DNA of 14,294 nt from Methanobacteriota archaeon (lineage in GTDB: Archaea; Halobacteriota; Methanosarcinia; Methanosarcinales; Methanosarcinaceae), in the NCBI GenBank assembly GCA_030837265.1, contig JAUPKV010000107.1, positions 1 to 14,294 of the forward strand, given 5' to 3'. The notes below the pieces were generated by a model, which was given only the letters and a program-made list of their open reading frames with translations, did not search any database and was not told the origin of the DNA. Shown piece after piece: positions 1-7,315 of this stretch (position 1 is its first letter; the number at the start of each line of letters is the position of its first letter). The position numbers and the translations under genes are program-made.

Positions 1-109
1 ATTTTCATGTCATACCGCTCAAGCATTTTCAAACCCTTTATGTATTGGGCGGCAGTTATCCACTAAGTCGTTCCAAAAATCAATCTGCAAGCATCGTTGA
101 ATACAGTGA
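1..109. other. Unresolved flank downstream of lemA
   Basis: This short edge segment could hold the cut-off end of a neighbouring gene, but I cannot say which. On the plus strand frame 1 stays open from the window edge to a TAA at 61-66, and frames 2 and 3 stay open to about 100 and 113. No frame gives a family I recognise, and no promoter or terminator is obvious. Confidence 0.2.
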
Positions 110-670
110 TTAAAATTCAACCTTCGGAGCTTCCCTTTCTGTTTGAGAGACTTCAAATAAGTCTTTTTTCCGGAAACCTGTAAGGGACGCGACAATGTTT
201 GTCGGAATTGTTTGGACGCTGATGTTGTATTTCATAACAGTGTCATTATAAAATTGTCTCGTATAGGCAATTTTGTCCTCGGTTTCCAGAAGGTCTTTCT
301 GGAGTTGTAAAAAGTTCTGGTTGGCCTTTAGATCAGGATAGTTCTCTGCAACTGCAAACAGTGATTTAAGGGTCGAGGACAGGTAATTGGATGCTTCGGC
401 TGTTTCATTCACGTTACTTGCAGACATAACTGCAGTCCTGGCTTTTGTAATGTTTTCAAAAAGAGTTTTTTCGTGTTTTGCATATCCCTTCACTGTTTCC
501 AGCAGGTTGGGGATAAGGTCATAACGCCTTTTTAGCTGTACCTCTATTTGAGCCCAGGCATTTTCTACCCTGTTTCGCTGTTTTACAAGGTTATTGTAAA
601 TTATTACAAAAAGCAAACCCAAAATGATTACTATTATTACTAAAACTTCCACTATCAAATAGATCACCAT
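110..670 (-). CDS. lemA: LemA family membrane-anchored protein
   Basis: This is a 186-residue LemA family protein: one N-terminal membrane helix (about residues 2-25) followed by a long helical domain outside the membrane. The family signature is clear at residues 27-66: [16 protein letters not shown], then [20 protein letters not shown]. The length is usual for the family. The biochemical function is unknown; LemA genes often sit beside DUF2207 or TPM-domain genes, and here the DUF2207 gene lies 16 bp upstream on the same strand, so the two are probably one operon. The ATG at 670 has no SD in front of it. Instead a 7-base anti-SD match, GGTGATC, overlaps codons 2-3 and would correctly space a TTG start at 658, four residues shorter and still keeping the membrane helix. 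The family call is firm; the exact start is not. Confidence 0.93.
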   Translation of the reverse strand: MVIYLIVEVLVIIVIILGLLFVIIYNNLVKQRNRVENAWAQIEVQLKRRYDLIPNLLETVKGYAKHEKTLFENITKARTAVMSASNVNETAEASNYLSSTLKSLFAVAENYPDLKANQNFLQLQKDLLETEDKIAYTRQFYNDTVMKYNISVQTIPTNIVASLTGFRKKDLFEVSQTEREAPKVEF

Positions 671-686
671 CTTTTAATAAAGTAAT

Positions 687-2546
687 TTACCTGGCACCGC
701 CCCCGCCTCCACCAGACCCACCGCCTATTCCTCCTACTCCGCCTCCTACTCCGCCTGCACTTCCGGATGGAGCGGATGCGGCATAGGCACTTCCGAAACC
801 AGAGCCAAATTGAGCATAACTGCCGTGTATGAGATAGAAGTTGCTTCTTTGCAGCTCATTGGAAGGAACGACCAATGACATATTGTCAAGGACTTCCTTA
901 GCAACTCCAAGAGCGGTTGCGTACACAAGGTAATGATCCCAGATTTTTATTGATTCCGGTGGATATTCTTTGAGAGCTGAGAAGTCTGTAAGATATTTTT
1001 TAAAATTGTTCCAGCGTTCGTAGTAAAGTCTTCCTTCCGGAGTCCAGCGTCCAAGCACCTTTTCGAATATTGAGGCGGCAATCAGTACAATTATTTCGAA
1101 AATGAAGATAAATCCGATCAGCATATTCATGTCTGATGCCAGGGGGAATTTATCTGTAGGGAAAGTACCGGAAAATGCAATTAAATAAATAAATACTGCT
1201 ATTGCAGTGACTGCAAAAAATCCAACTATATACTTGTTTCCTGAAGATTGGAAAAGTTTATTGATTGCTGTATGCGCTTTAACTTTTTCATTCCAGTCAT
1301 TGATAAATTCGTAGAAATCATTTCCTTTTCCAAGTTCTGCTTTAAGTTTATGCCAGGAAATTCTGCCTTCGTGGGCATGACTTTTTAATAAATTGAATGC
1401 ATCTTTTTCGAAGTCATCCAGTTCACGCCTGTTATTCCGGTTATCTTTTGCATCACTGGAGAGACCGGCATCTAAAATATCGATCAAAACATCTTCAGTT
1501 TCAGACTTAAGCAACCCCAATAACTTACTTTCTTCAGCTTTTACAGTCCGCAGGGAAATGTATCCAAGGTTAGCAAGATCCATAATCGTTGCAGTAAAGC
1601 CGTCTATAGTGGGAACGCCCATTTTTCCCTGAACGATAGCGTTTACTACTGCGGGCCTGGAGTCAGTCGGAAGTTCTCTTTCGTATATTGCGTTGTATTC
1701 AATTTTAGGCTCTCTTCCGTATTTGAAATATATAAATATGGGAAATGCCAGAGCTAGAATCGCATACAATATTGTAAAATAATAGAGACTCTTTAGTATC
1801 GAACTTTGACGCTCATATTCATTTTCAATGGATTTTATTTGTGCAAGACCCTCTTCATCGTCTATTTGAACAATACTGGAATTAGGAGCGGCAATTCTTG
1901 GAAAAGCAACTCTGATTTCATACCATTGATATGAAGGAATCTCATTTGTCCTTAAATTGATTACATTATGCTCTACATTTGCTTCCCGCGTATACCCGGT
2001 CGGATGGATCCAGTACTGGATCTCACTCTCATTATTTACAGGGAGGGTAATGCTAGCTCCTAAGCTTTCAAGAGGTTTTTCCCAATCACTGCCCCACAGC
2101 TTGTATTGGAATTCAGAAATATCCTTATGAACCTTTACTACGCCTAAGTGATCGTAGGATATAAAAAAAGTAACCTTTTCAGGGGTCGGGTCAGGTAGTG
2201 AGCCTATCAGCTCATATCCGTCGGAAGTCTCACTATAACTGAATTTGCATCTTTCGTCAGAACAATATCCTGTTATATTCTGAACGGATTCTCCGGGAAA
2301 CACCTCTAGTTTCCTGAAAACCTCATGATACTGTCCTTCAAAAGTATATGAAATCGATTCTTCAACATGTACTATACCATTGGGATCAATAGTAATATTT
2401 GTTATAGCTCCTTCCAATGTGTAGTCTTTTGCACTGGCTGAGGGCATCAGGCAAAGAATAAAAATGAAGAGAACAGCTACTTTTAAAGTTTTATAAGTAA
2501 TTTTCGAATCTGTTGCAGGTTCTAAAGAGCCGTTTGAAAGACCCAA
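687..2546 (-). CDS. DUF2207 family membrane protein with Gly-rich tail
   Basis: This 619-residue protein has the DUF2207 layout. A signal peptide or first helix lies at about residues 22-38, ending SASA. An extracytoplasmic beta-rich domain follows at about 40-245 (YTLEGAITNITIDPNG at its start). Three further membrane helices lie near 254-275, 438-459 and 473-497, with a cytoplasmic-type segment between the first two. The last 25 or so residues are almost all glycine, as is common at the C-terminus of these proteins. The start is TTG at 2546: GGAGG lies on the minus strand at 2559-2555, eight bases before it. Function is unknown; the repeated pairing with LemA suggests a shared membrane role, but that is inference. 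It is the first gene of the operon, and a palindromic site lies about 50 bp upstream. An ATG-initiated open frame inside it (746-928) is a shadow. Confidence 0.92.
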   Translation of the reverse strand: MGLSNGSLEPATDSKITYKTLKVAVLFIFILCLMPSASAKDYTLEGAITNITIDPNGIVHVEESISYTFEGQYHEVFRKLEVFPGESVQNITGYCSDERCKFSYSETSDGYELIGSLPDPTPEKVTFFISYDHLGVVKVHKDISEFQYKLWGSDWEKPLESLGASITLPVNNESEIQYWIHPTGYTREANVEHNVINLRTNEIPSYQWYEIRVAFPRIAAPNSSIVQIDDEEGLAQIKSIENEYERQSSILKSLYYFTILYAILALAFPIFIYFKYGREPKIEYNAIYERELPTDSRPAVVNAIVQGKMGVPTIDGFTATIMDLANLGYISLRTVKAEESKLLGLLKSETEDVLIDILDAGLSSDAKDNRNNRRELDDFEKDAFNLLKSHAHEGRISWHKLKAELGKGNDFYEFINDWNEKVKAHTAINKLFQSSGNKYIVGFFAVTAIAVFIYLIAFSGTFPTDKFPLASDMNMLIGFIFIFEIIVLIAASIFEKVLGRWTPEGRLYYERWNNFKKYLTDFSALKEYPPESIKIWDHYLVYATALGVAKEVLDNMSLVVPSNELQRSNFYLIHGSYAQFGSGFGSAYAASAPSGSAGGVGGGVGGIGGGSGGGGGGAR

Positions 2547-2598
2547 GCCGAATTCCTCCAGCTGTGTATTATCTTTGTAACATTAATATTTTTCTCAG

Positions 2599-2616
2599 GG
2601 TCTTAATATTAAGTCC
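2599..2616. promoter_or_regulatory. 18-bp near-perfect palindrome between divergent genes
   Basis: The spacer between the divergent DUF2207 and methyltransferase genes contains GGTCTTAATATTAAGTCC. Its 12-base core CTTAATATTAAG is a perfect palindrome, flanked by one T/T mismatch and then GG/CC pairing. A second TTAATATT lies at 2583-2590. The site is about 50 bp from the DUF2207 start, where a TATA element or repressor site would lie. No regulator is known. Confidence 0.4.
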
Positions 2617-2747
2617 AGAAGTTCTGTGATTTTGGACGTACATTTATGGATCGGCAAGGCAAACAAGTCTTTTAGTATCAAAGGAATTTGTTTACACCAT
2701 TATTATTGAAAAATGGAAAAATCGAACACATAAAGGAGAATTTGAAA

Positions 2748-3491
2748 GTGTCTTTTGTTAATTATGAGGTATGGAAGGCAAAGGAAGTTGCGGAGAAATA
2801 TCTAAGCGGTGTTAGAGGAGCAGTCCCATTAGCTCAGGTTCAGATTGAAATAATGGTAAGAATTATTGACAGCTGCAATGTGAAAATAGAAAAAATCCTT
2901 GATCTCGGCTGTGGAGATGGGATTTTATCCGCAGCAGTTTTACAACAGTATCCTCATGCTTCGTGTGTACTGCTGGACATTTCGGAACCAATGCTCCAGG
3001 CAGCTAAAGAGAAGTTAGTTAATTACAACGATAAATTAAGCTTTCTACTTTTAGATTATGGTGACAGTCTATGGATAGAAAAGGTGAAAATTGCAGGCCC
3101 ATTCGATGTCATTATTTCAGGCTTTTCAATCCATCATCAAAATGATGATAGAAAACAGGAGCTTTACTCTGAAATTTTTGAGCTACTTAAATCGGGAGGG
3201 CTATTTTTGAATTTGGAGCATGTTTCCTCATCTTCCGAATGGGTAAGTTCTTTATTTGATGAATATTTTATCGATTCACTGTATAATATGCACCTTCGAA
3301 ATGATGCTGGAAAAACAAGGCAAGAAGTTGCGGATGAACTTTATCGCAGGGATGATAAAGCGGCTAATATACTGGCACCTGTAGAACAGCAGTGTGAATG
3401 GTTACGCAATATAGGGTTTCAAGACGTTGATTGTTATTTTAAGATCTTCGAGCTTGCATTATTTGGTGGTAGGAAGCAGAATCGGAATTGA
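2748..3491 (+). CDS. Class I SAM-dependent methyltransferase
   Basis: This is a Rossmann-fold methyltransferase of 247 residues from the preferred start. Motif I (DLGCGDG, residues 52-58) binds S-adenosylmethionine. The acidic residue at the end of beta-2 is in LLDIS (Asp77). The motif IV region is FDVIISGFSIHH (119-130), and post-motif LKSGGLFLNLEH (147-158) is typical of the UbiE/Methyltransf_11 group. The substrate cannot be read from the sequence. An in-frame TTG at 2688 would add 20 residues, but it is poorly spaced from its AAAGGA. GTG at 2748 has AAAGGAG at 2732-2738 with nine bases between, so I chose it. The gene stands alone: it is divergent from the DUF2207 operon and followed by an AT-rich region. 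A small-molecule methyltransferase is more likely than an RNA or protein one, but this is not proven. Confidence 0.88.
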   Translation: MSFVNYEVWKAKEVAEKYLSGVRGAVPLAQVQIEIMVRIIDSCNVKIEKILDLGCGDGILSAAVLQQYPHASCVLLDISEPMLQAAKEKLVNYNDKLSFLLLDYGDSLWIEKVKIAGPFDVIISGFSIHHQNDDRKQELYSEIFELLKSGGLFLNLEHVSSSSEWVSSLFDEYFIDSLYNMHLRNDAGKTRQEVADELYRRDDKAANILAPVEQQCEWLRNIGFQDVDCYFKIFELALFGGRKQNRN

Positions 3492-3651
3492 GGCAAAGCA
3501 ACATTATTTTTAGGGATAATTCAAAAGAAGAAAATAATTTATCAATCTGATATAAGAAACCCTGTTGTCTTCAACTTTGCTATCCATATTAAATTAAATT
3601 GGCGGTTTAAAGTTAGTAGACACAGGTTCTTGAATTGATAGTCGCAAATAG

Positions 3652-3837
3652 TTAAAAGTGCAAGTTAAATAAACTCAATTCGCCTAGCATGGCAAGTATT
3701 AGAATATTCATTACAATAAATATGAAAACTAGTGTTGCCAGATTTGTCACTATACACATAGACGAAGATTCTATTTGCTTATCCCATGCCGCAAAATATT
3801 CCTGATCCTTCTGTTTTTCAGACTCTAATTGCATCAT
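3652..3837 (-). CDS. Small single-helix membrane protein (61 aa), hypothetical
   Basis: I do not recognise this protein. It has a charged N-terminal half (residues 1-25, Glu/Lys/Gln rich and probably helical) and one strong hydrophobic segment at about residues 28-50 (NLATLVFIFIVMNILILAML), ending in a short polar tail. That layout suits a tail-anchored or single-pass protein. The start is an ATG-ATG pair at 3837, with AAGGGG ending about four bases upstream as a usable but imperfect SD. An 11-codon frame just upstream ends in a TGA that overlaps this ATG, so translational coupling is possible. The predicted peptide is more protein-like than its antisense frames. It could still be chance in AT-rich DNA. 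Confidence 0.45.
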   Translation of the reverse strand: MMQLESEKQKDQEYFAAWDKQIESSSMCIVTNLATLVFIFIVMNILILAMLGELSLFNLHF

Positions 3838-4723
3838 ATTTCCCCTTTTTCCAGTATTTTCTGATACATTTATCTATTAAGTCAAGTCTCCTTCCCTTCA
3901 TATTTTCATAATATCGATGCCGTGTAGCTAAAATATATTGGCAGCGAAAGGGTTCAGAAGCTTCATAATATTGAGATATTTGTTTGTTATTGCCGAGTTA
4001 GCAGTATTATTTTTGAAAATATATAATAATATTCGTTTAAATATGATTTTTATAATAATATCTTGATCTCAAAAGTACTTTTGCAGTCTCTATAAAATAG
4101 TCCAGTCCAATCTATTTGCATGAAAAATGAACTCACATAGATAAACGTATCACAAGCGCTGCTTTCTAAAGGATCTCAAGAAAGGATATCGCTTTCAATA
4201 CTATATAAATACATAGAAATATATATAGATATATGATTATACCGATAAATGTAGATACATATTTATATAAATGTATAGTGCAAGCCTATAATCAATATGC
4301 AGTACTTATGCTTCAATACTGATAAAGAGATATAGTTGTAAGTCCACATCATAATATTTTAACAGTTCGTTTTGCCCCCAAATGAATAGTTATTCAATAG
4401 TACATTCATATTTTTTTAAGTAGATATGCCTAACGGTTAACATTTTTTTTTAGTGAAAAAAGACGATCTGTTTTCACAGAAATTACTCAGAATTATAAAA
4501 ATCAAATATATAATTATTTAGATTTACACTCTCATGTTCTTTCAACATATCCGTATTTTGGAGAATGTAGTGTTTCTTATACTGTAGACACGTATAGGAG
4601 AAGAATATTAGAAATATGGAAAATTTTTTATGATCGGATTCTTCTGATAGAGTAAGCTCTTAAAAACAGTATATATTAGAATAGGATTTTATTTAATTTT
4701 CAGATTTTAAAACTGAGGCAGGT
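3838..4723. other. AT-rich intergenic region with palindromes and T-tracts
   Basis: I see no convincing gene here. Features in order: TATA-like runs at about 4201-4240; an imperfect palindrome at 4255-4276 (ATACAT and ATGTAT arms around ATTTATATAA) that includes the perfect 12-base palindrome ATTTATATAAAT at 4261-4272; a tight dyad TGAATA-GT-TATTCA near 4383-4396; and T-tracts of 7 and 9 near 4411 and 4443 that could end transcripts. TATAC and GTATA form a small dyad near 4578-4597. The last part is presumably the promoter of the 57-residue gene at 4724. Confidence 0.5.
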
Positions 4724-4897
4724 ATGAAATTCCATAATAAGATGATGTTTTTGTTGCGAATTGAAGTTGTAATTATGTTTATTGCCATCTATTCATACAT
4801 ATCAGGTATAATAAATCTAATACAGTTAATTTTTACTTTGATTTGTTTGGTTATTGGAGCTGTATGGTTGTTCGAAGCTGAAAAATATCAAACCTGA
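4724..4897 (+). CDS. Small two-helix membrane protein (57 aa), hypothetical
   Basis: This short gene encodes a 57-residue protein, MKFHNKMMFLLRIEV at the start and LFEAEKYQT at the end. Two hydrophobic segments at about residues 14-30 and 33-50 suggest a helical hairpin in the membrane, with a basic N-terminus and an acidic-to-polar tail. The ATG at 4724 has GAGG at 4714-4717, six bases before it, which is a proper archaeal ribosome binding site and the main reason for calling it. It stands alone, with T-rich DNA on both sides. I know no family for it. Proteins of this size are often missed by annotation. Confidence 0.6.
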   Translation: MKFHNKMMFLLRIEVVIMFIAIYSYISGIINLIQLIFTLICLVIGAVWLFEAEKYQT

Positions 4898-5091
4898 TCT
4901 TTAAATTGCTGGGCTTTTACTGAATCATTTCTATAAAAGTTAATGAGCTCCAGCAGCGTTTAAAAAAGATAAATATCAAAAAGAGTGTAAATAGGTTGAA
5001 GATTAACCATTAGTACAGCTCATGAGATTCATACAAAAAAATGCTCTTGTTATTATATACATTTATTTACTGATAAAAAAGATGTGGAAAA
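4898..5091. other. Intergenic segment with a weak 27-codon micro-ORF
   Basis: A pairing between GCTGG and CCAGC, with inner CTTTTA and TAAAAG, lies just after the 57-residue gene (about 4908-4957) and could be its 3' structure. A 27-codon frame at 5022-5105 encodes a short hydrophobic peptide (NALVIIYIYLLIKK in the middle) and overlaps the next small ORF by 14 bases. It has no SD, so I do not call it a gene. Confidence 0.3.
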
Positions 5092-5223
5092 ATGCAAAAG
5101 CTTGAACGAAGAATTCAGAAATGGAAAAGAAAAATACAGAAATGGAAAAGAAATATCCAGATATGGAAACGTCAGAAAAAGCAAGAGAAAAAACAAAGAA
5201 GAGAACTAAAAAATATTCATTAA
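5092..5223 (+). CDS. 43-aa basic peptide with Ile/Trp heptad repeat
   Basis: I do not recognise this protein. Residues 8-28 are three near-copies of a seven-residue unit (IQKWKRK, IQKWKRN, IQIWKRQ), encoded by a matching 21-nt nucleotide repeat at about 5112-5174. The hydrophobic residues Leu4, Ile8, Trp11, Ile15, Trp18, Ile22 and Trp25 are spaced 4-3-4-3-4-3. That is an exact coiled-coil a/d register with Ile at a and Trp at d and almost only Lys/Arg elsewhere. A short coiled coil or a cationic amphipathic helix that binds membrane or nucleic acid would both fit. The ATG at 5092 is the only start after an in-frame stop at 5074, and its SD is weak. The frame ends right after an A6 run, and a neighbouring frame continues (see next entry), so this may be the 5' part of a larger, frameshifted gene. 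Confidence 0.42.
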   Translation: MQKLERRIQKWKRKIQKWKRNIQIWKRQKKQEKKQRRELKNIH

Positions 5224-5497
5224 CGAAATAAAGAATAAAATAAAGAAGGTTATAGATGCTGAGTACGCGCTCAGGCGCTTAGGGCCAAAACTAGGATATT
5301 TGCACAGGGATATTTATCTATTCACTCTTGTGCTCAACGTCTTTTTTAATTTTAAGGTCTACTGCTATTACTACTTGTGCCATATAATTCAACTGTATTA
5401 TAGTGTAGAAAATTTATTATTCTTTGATTTTAATAAATATTCATTTCAAAATGAAAAAATAATGAGAGAATCAGATATTATAAAAATATATGCATAA
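5210..5497 (+). pseudogene. Possible frameshifted 3' continuation of the heptad peptide gene
   Basis: One frame over from the heptad peptide, an open frame runs from 5210 to a TAA at 5495-5497. Its first ATG, GTG or TTG is only at 5300 (TTG), so the coding-like part at 5222-5300 (NEIKNKIKKVIDAEYALRRL, then GPKLGYLHRDIYLF) has no start of its own. Removing one A from the A6 run at 5208-5213 joins the two frames in the middle of a helix: RRELK then IFINEIKNK. The GC content of 5250-5290 also rises like coding DNA. Either this is a decayed gene, or an assembly error or slippage site in an A-run. The downstream part (VYCYYYLCHIIQLYYS) is less protein-like. A TTG-initiated gene at 5300 alone is possible but has no SD. 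Confidence 0.28.
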
Positions 5498-5533
5498 TGT
5501 TTAAATTCCATAAAATAGATATGGTTTAGGATT

Positions 5534-5755
5534 TTAAAGGGTGGTTCCTGCAAACCAGTTTCCTTTTCTATAAACATGATAATAGAATTGATCCACTATT
5601 AAATACGGATCCTTAGGATAATTTTGCTTATAGGCCAGAAAAGCGGCATTTACCTGGGTCTTCTCATCATCTGTCAGAGATTGATAGCTGGAAGGAAGAA
5701 GGCCTGATTTAGAACCTTTTTTAGAACCAGTTTTGTTAATTTTTTTACTCTTCAA
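5534..5755 (-). CDS. Small basic hypothetical protein (73 aa)
   Basis: I do not recognise this protein. Residues 1-18 are a Lys/Ser/Gly-rich basic tail (MKSKKINKTGSKKGSKS) that is probably disordered. Residues 20-73 look like a compact folded unit: PSSYQSLTDDEKTQVNAAFLAYKQNYP, then PYLIVDQFYYHVYRKGNWF, rich in aromatic residues. No Cys, signal peptide or membrane segment is present. The start is TTG at 5755, supported by GGAGG (complement of 5760-5764) four bases before it. That clear SD and the protein-like C-terminal half make it a credible gene. It converges on the open frame ending at 5497. A basic tail plus a small fold could mean a nucleic-acid binder, but nothing proves this. Confidence 0.62.
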   Translation of the reverse strand: MKSKKINKTGSKKGSKSGLLPSSYQSLTDDEKTQVNAAFLAYKQNYPKDPYLIVDQFYYHVYRKGNWFAGTTL

Positions 5756-6123
5756 GTTTCCTCCGTAATATAGACATCCAGCAAATGCTTCTATGCAAGA
5801 TAAAGATGCTGCCGGTAAAAGTACTAGCGAAACAAGAGTGATGTTAACAGGCCCACTACCAGCGAGCTGTCACCAGAAGCAAAGTAGCCATTGCTATCTG
5901 ATTGGACTTCATGGAAGAGTAAATATATCGAGTCAGGTGTTCTTAAAGTGGTAATCAAAGGGTAGCACAGGGCAATTAGTGACATAACTTTTTATAGCAC
6001 TTACAGAAGATTTGCTACACTTCCTTGTTTTATCCAAGCTGAATAATTACCAAAAATCTAAATTTTTTAAATTAGTTTTGCCATATAATCTATGCGTGAA
6101 CTACACTGCCAAATGGTGACTTG
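5756..6123. other. Intergenic region, promoter side of two divergent genes
   Basis: This spacer lies between the TTG-started basic protein on the minus strand and the YkgJ-like gene on the plus strand, so it should carry both promoters. A 53-codon plus-strand frame (5793-5954) has no SD and no recognisable family. GC content is higher at 5810-5900 than on either side, which may mark a gene remnant. The last 60 bases are AT-rich, ATTTTTTAAATTAG at 6062-6075 being the best TATA-like stretch for the downstream gene. Confidence 0.4.
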
Positions 6124-6591
6124 ATGGAACTGGAAAATGCACAATCCGCTATTGAAAAATTATCAATAATTAAAAATATTGAATGTAAATGTTCAATTTG
6201 CCAAAGATATTGCCAGCAAAAACCATGTTGGGGAACTCCTGAAGATATCAAGAAATTAATAGGCTCTGGATATGCAAATCGATTGATGTTAAATTATTAT
6301 ACAAAAACCAAAGGTGAAAATGTATACTTTCCATCTCCAGCGGTGAAAGGATATGAGGGAAAGCCGGCTCCATTTTGGCCAGGTGGGATCTGTACGTTTT
6401 ATAATTTTGAGACAGGCTTATGTGAAATTCATACCTTAAAACCACTTGAGGGAAAAACGGTTTATCATGAGTCAAGTGAAGAAAATACCCATATATTAAT
6501 CGTTTCCACATGGGATACAGAAGACGCGCAGATTGTAAGAGTAAAATGGCAGGAAATTACAGGATGCAGGGATCTTCCGCATGGATTTTAA
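6124..6591 (+). CDS. YkgJ-like Cys-cluster (zinc/iron-binding) protein
   Basis: This 155-residue protein resembles the YkgJ/CxxCxxCC family of small metal-binding proteins, often annotated as Fe-S or zinc-chelating. An N-terminal Cys cluster is visible at Cys21, Cys23, Cys26, Cys30 and Cys35 (CKCSICQRYC, then C). The second signature is GGICTFYNFETGLCEIH at residues 87-103 (Cys90, Cys100, His103), matching the family's C-x(n)-C-x-I-[YH] block that precedes a proline. The metal and the substrate are unknown. ATG at 6124 is preferred over TTG at 6121: GGTGA (6115-6119), part of the anti-SD match, is four bases from the ATG and only one from the TTG. The gene is not in an obvious operon. The Cys spacing is not fully canonical, so the exact subfamily is uncertain. 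Confidence 0.78.
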   Translation: MELENAQSAIEKLSIIKNIECKCSICQRYCQQKPCWGTPEDIKKLIGSGYANRLMLNYYTKTKGENVYFPSPAVKGYEGKPAPFWPGGICTFYNFETGLCEIHTLKPLEGKTVYHESSEENTHILIVSTWDTEDAQIVRVKWQEITGCRDLPHGF

Positions 6592-6902
6592 GGAGGAATA
6601 GATTGTCAGTGTGAGATGAAGTAAAATCGGAAATCTGAAGTATAAGGAAGTATGGCAAATATTAGTTTTTTAGTGAGTTACTAAATGAGCCCACTACCCA
6701 CGAAATTATTACATATAAAACAGCATAGATTTTAGTATAATGCTTTAAGATACAAGCTTTTTAATAGGATAAAAGACACATTGGATGTCGTTGAAAATAA
6801 AGAGAAGTATAACCTTTTATTAAAACTCATTTTGTTTTAAATAATAATCTTATACAATCTCATTTTTTTCTATCAATGCCTTAAAAGAGGAGGTGAAACA
6901 AC
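6592..6902. other. Intergenic region with an orphan Shine-Dalgarno
   Basis: A perfect AGGAGG (6591-6596) touches the stop codon of the YkgJ-like gene, six bases before a TTG. That frame ends after three codons (TTG TCA GTG TGA), and the next ATG (6616) ends after two. A downstream gene may once have been translationally coupled here. A 6-bp hairpin, TTTAGT-gagtt-ACTAAA, lies at 6669-6685. The rest is AT-rich and probably holds the promoter of the zinc-ribbon gene at 6903, with TTTTAAATAA at 6835-6844 the best TATA candidate. Confidence 0.45.
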
Positions 6903-7109
6903 ATGGGTTTTAATGACAGAGGAAACTCCTTCAGGGGAAGAGACAGCAACCGCGGAGGTTTCGGAGCTCCTAGAGAAATGCACAAAGTAACATGTGCTGA
7001 TTGTGGTGTAGAAACCGAAGTGCCTTTTAAACCTGATCCCGAAAGACCGGTTTACTGCAGAGAGTGTCTCCCAAAACACAGAGCTCCCAGAGAAAACAGA
7101 AGATATTAA
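6903..7109 (+). CDS. CxxC-x17-CxxC zinc-ribbon protein with RG-rich N-terminus
   Basis: This 68-residue protein matches the small CxxC-x17-CxxC domain family known from Methanosarcina. Cys31, Cys34, Cys52 and Cys55 are exactly 17 residues apart between pairs (CADC, then CREC) and should bind one zinc. The N-terminal 20 residues are Arg/Gly/Asn rich (RGNSFRGRDSNRGG), resembling RGG-type RNA-binding tails, and the C-terminal 12 are basic. A nucleic-acid role is likely but not shown. The ATG is preceded by a long anti-SD match, GAGGAGGTGA at 6887-6896, six bases before it. This is the strongest ribosome binding site in the window and suggests high expression. The gene looks monocistronic, followed by T-tracts. 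An antisense frame at 6873-7079 is a shadow. Confidence 0.88.
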   Translation: MGFNDRGNSFRGRDSNRGGFGAPREMHKVTCADCGVETEVPFKPDPERPVYCRECLPKHRAPRENRRY

Positions 7110-7140
7110 ATGTCTTCGTGGAACGAATTTACATTAACAC

Positions 7141-7190
7141 TTATTTCTTTTTCACTTTTTTTAAACAAAGTAAGACCACTTACCTTTTTT
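7141..7190 (+). terminator. T-rich terminator after the zinc-ribbon gene
   Basis: About 30 bp after the stop, the plus strand carries a run of T-tracts (TTTCTTTTTC, then CTTTTTTT, then CCTTTTTT). An ACTTT/AAAGT pairing surrounds the second one. Short U-rich runs are the usual intrinsic stop signal in archaea, and a short, strongly translated gene lies directly upstream. Confidence 0.45.
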
Positions 7191-7315
7191 AATTAGCGAA
7201 ACAGTGTGCTCTTTCGAGCTCTCAGCTAGAAAACATTCCAATGGATTGTAATATTTTAAATGTTCAGTGTCAGTTTTTACGCTACAAAAATAGATTTATC
7301 GTTTTCATTAATACC

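Noticed and set aside
1393..1632. Plus-strand 79-codon frame inside the DUF2207 gene
   Set aside because: It is antisense to a clear coding region and has low-complexity Ser/Arg content typical of shadows.
4240..4290. Possible replication-origin-like AT palindrome
   Set aside because: A single AT-rich palindrome has no origin-box repeats and no cdc6/orc gene nearby.
5793..5954. Plus-strand 53-codon frame
   Set aside because: A DAAGKST string looks like a P-loop fragment, but there is no full Walker A, no SD and no following domain.
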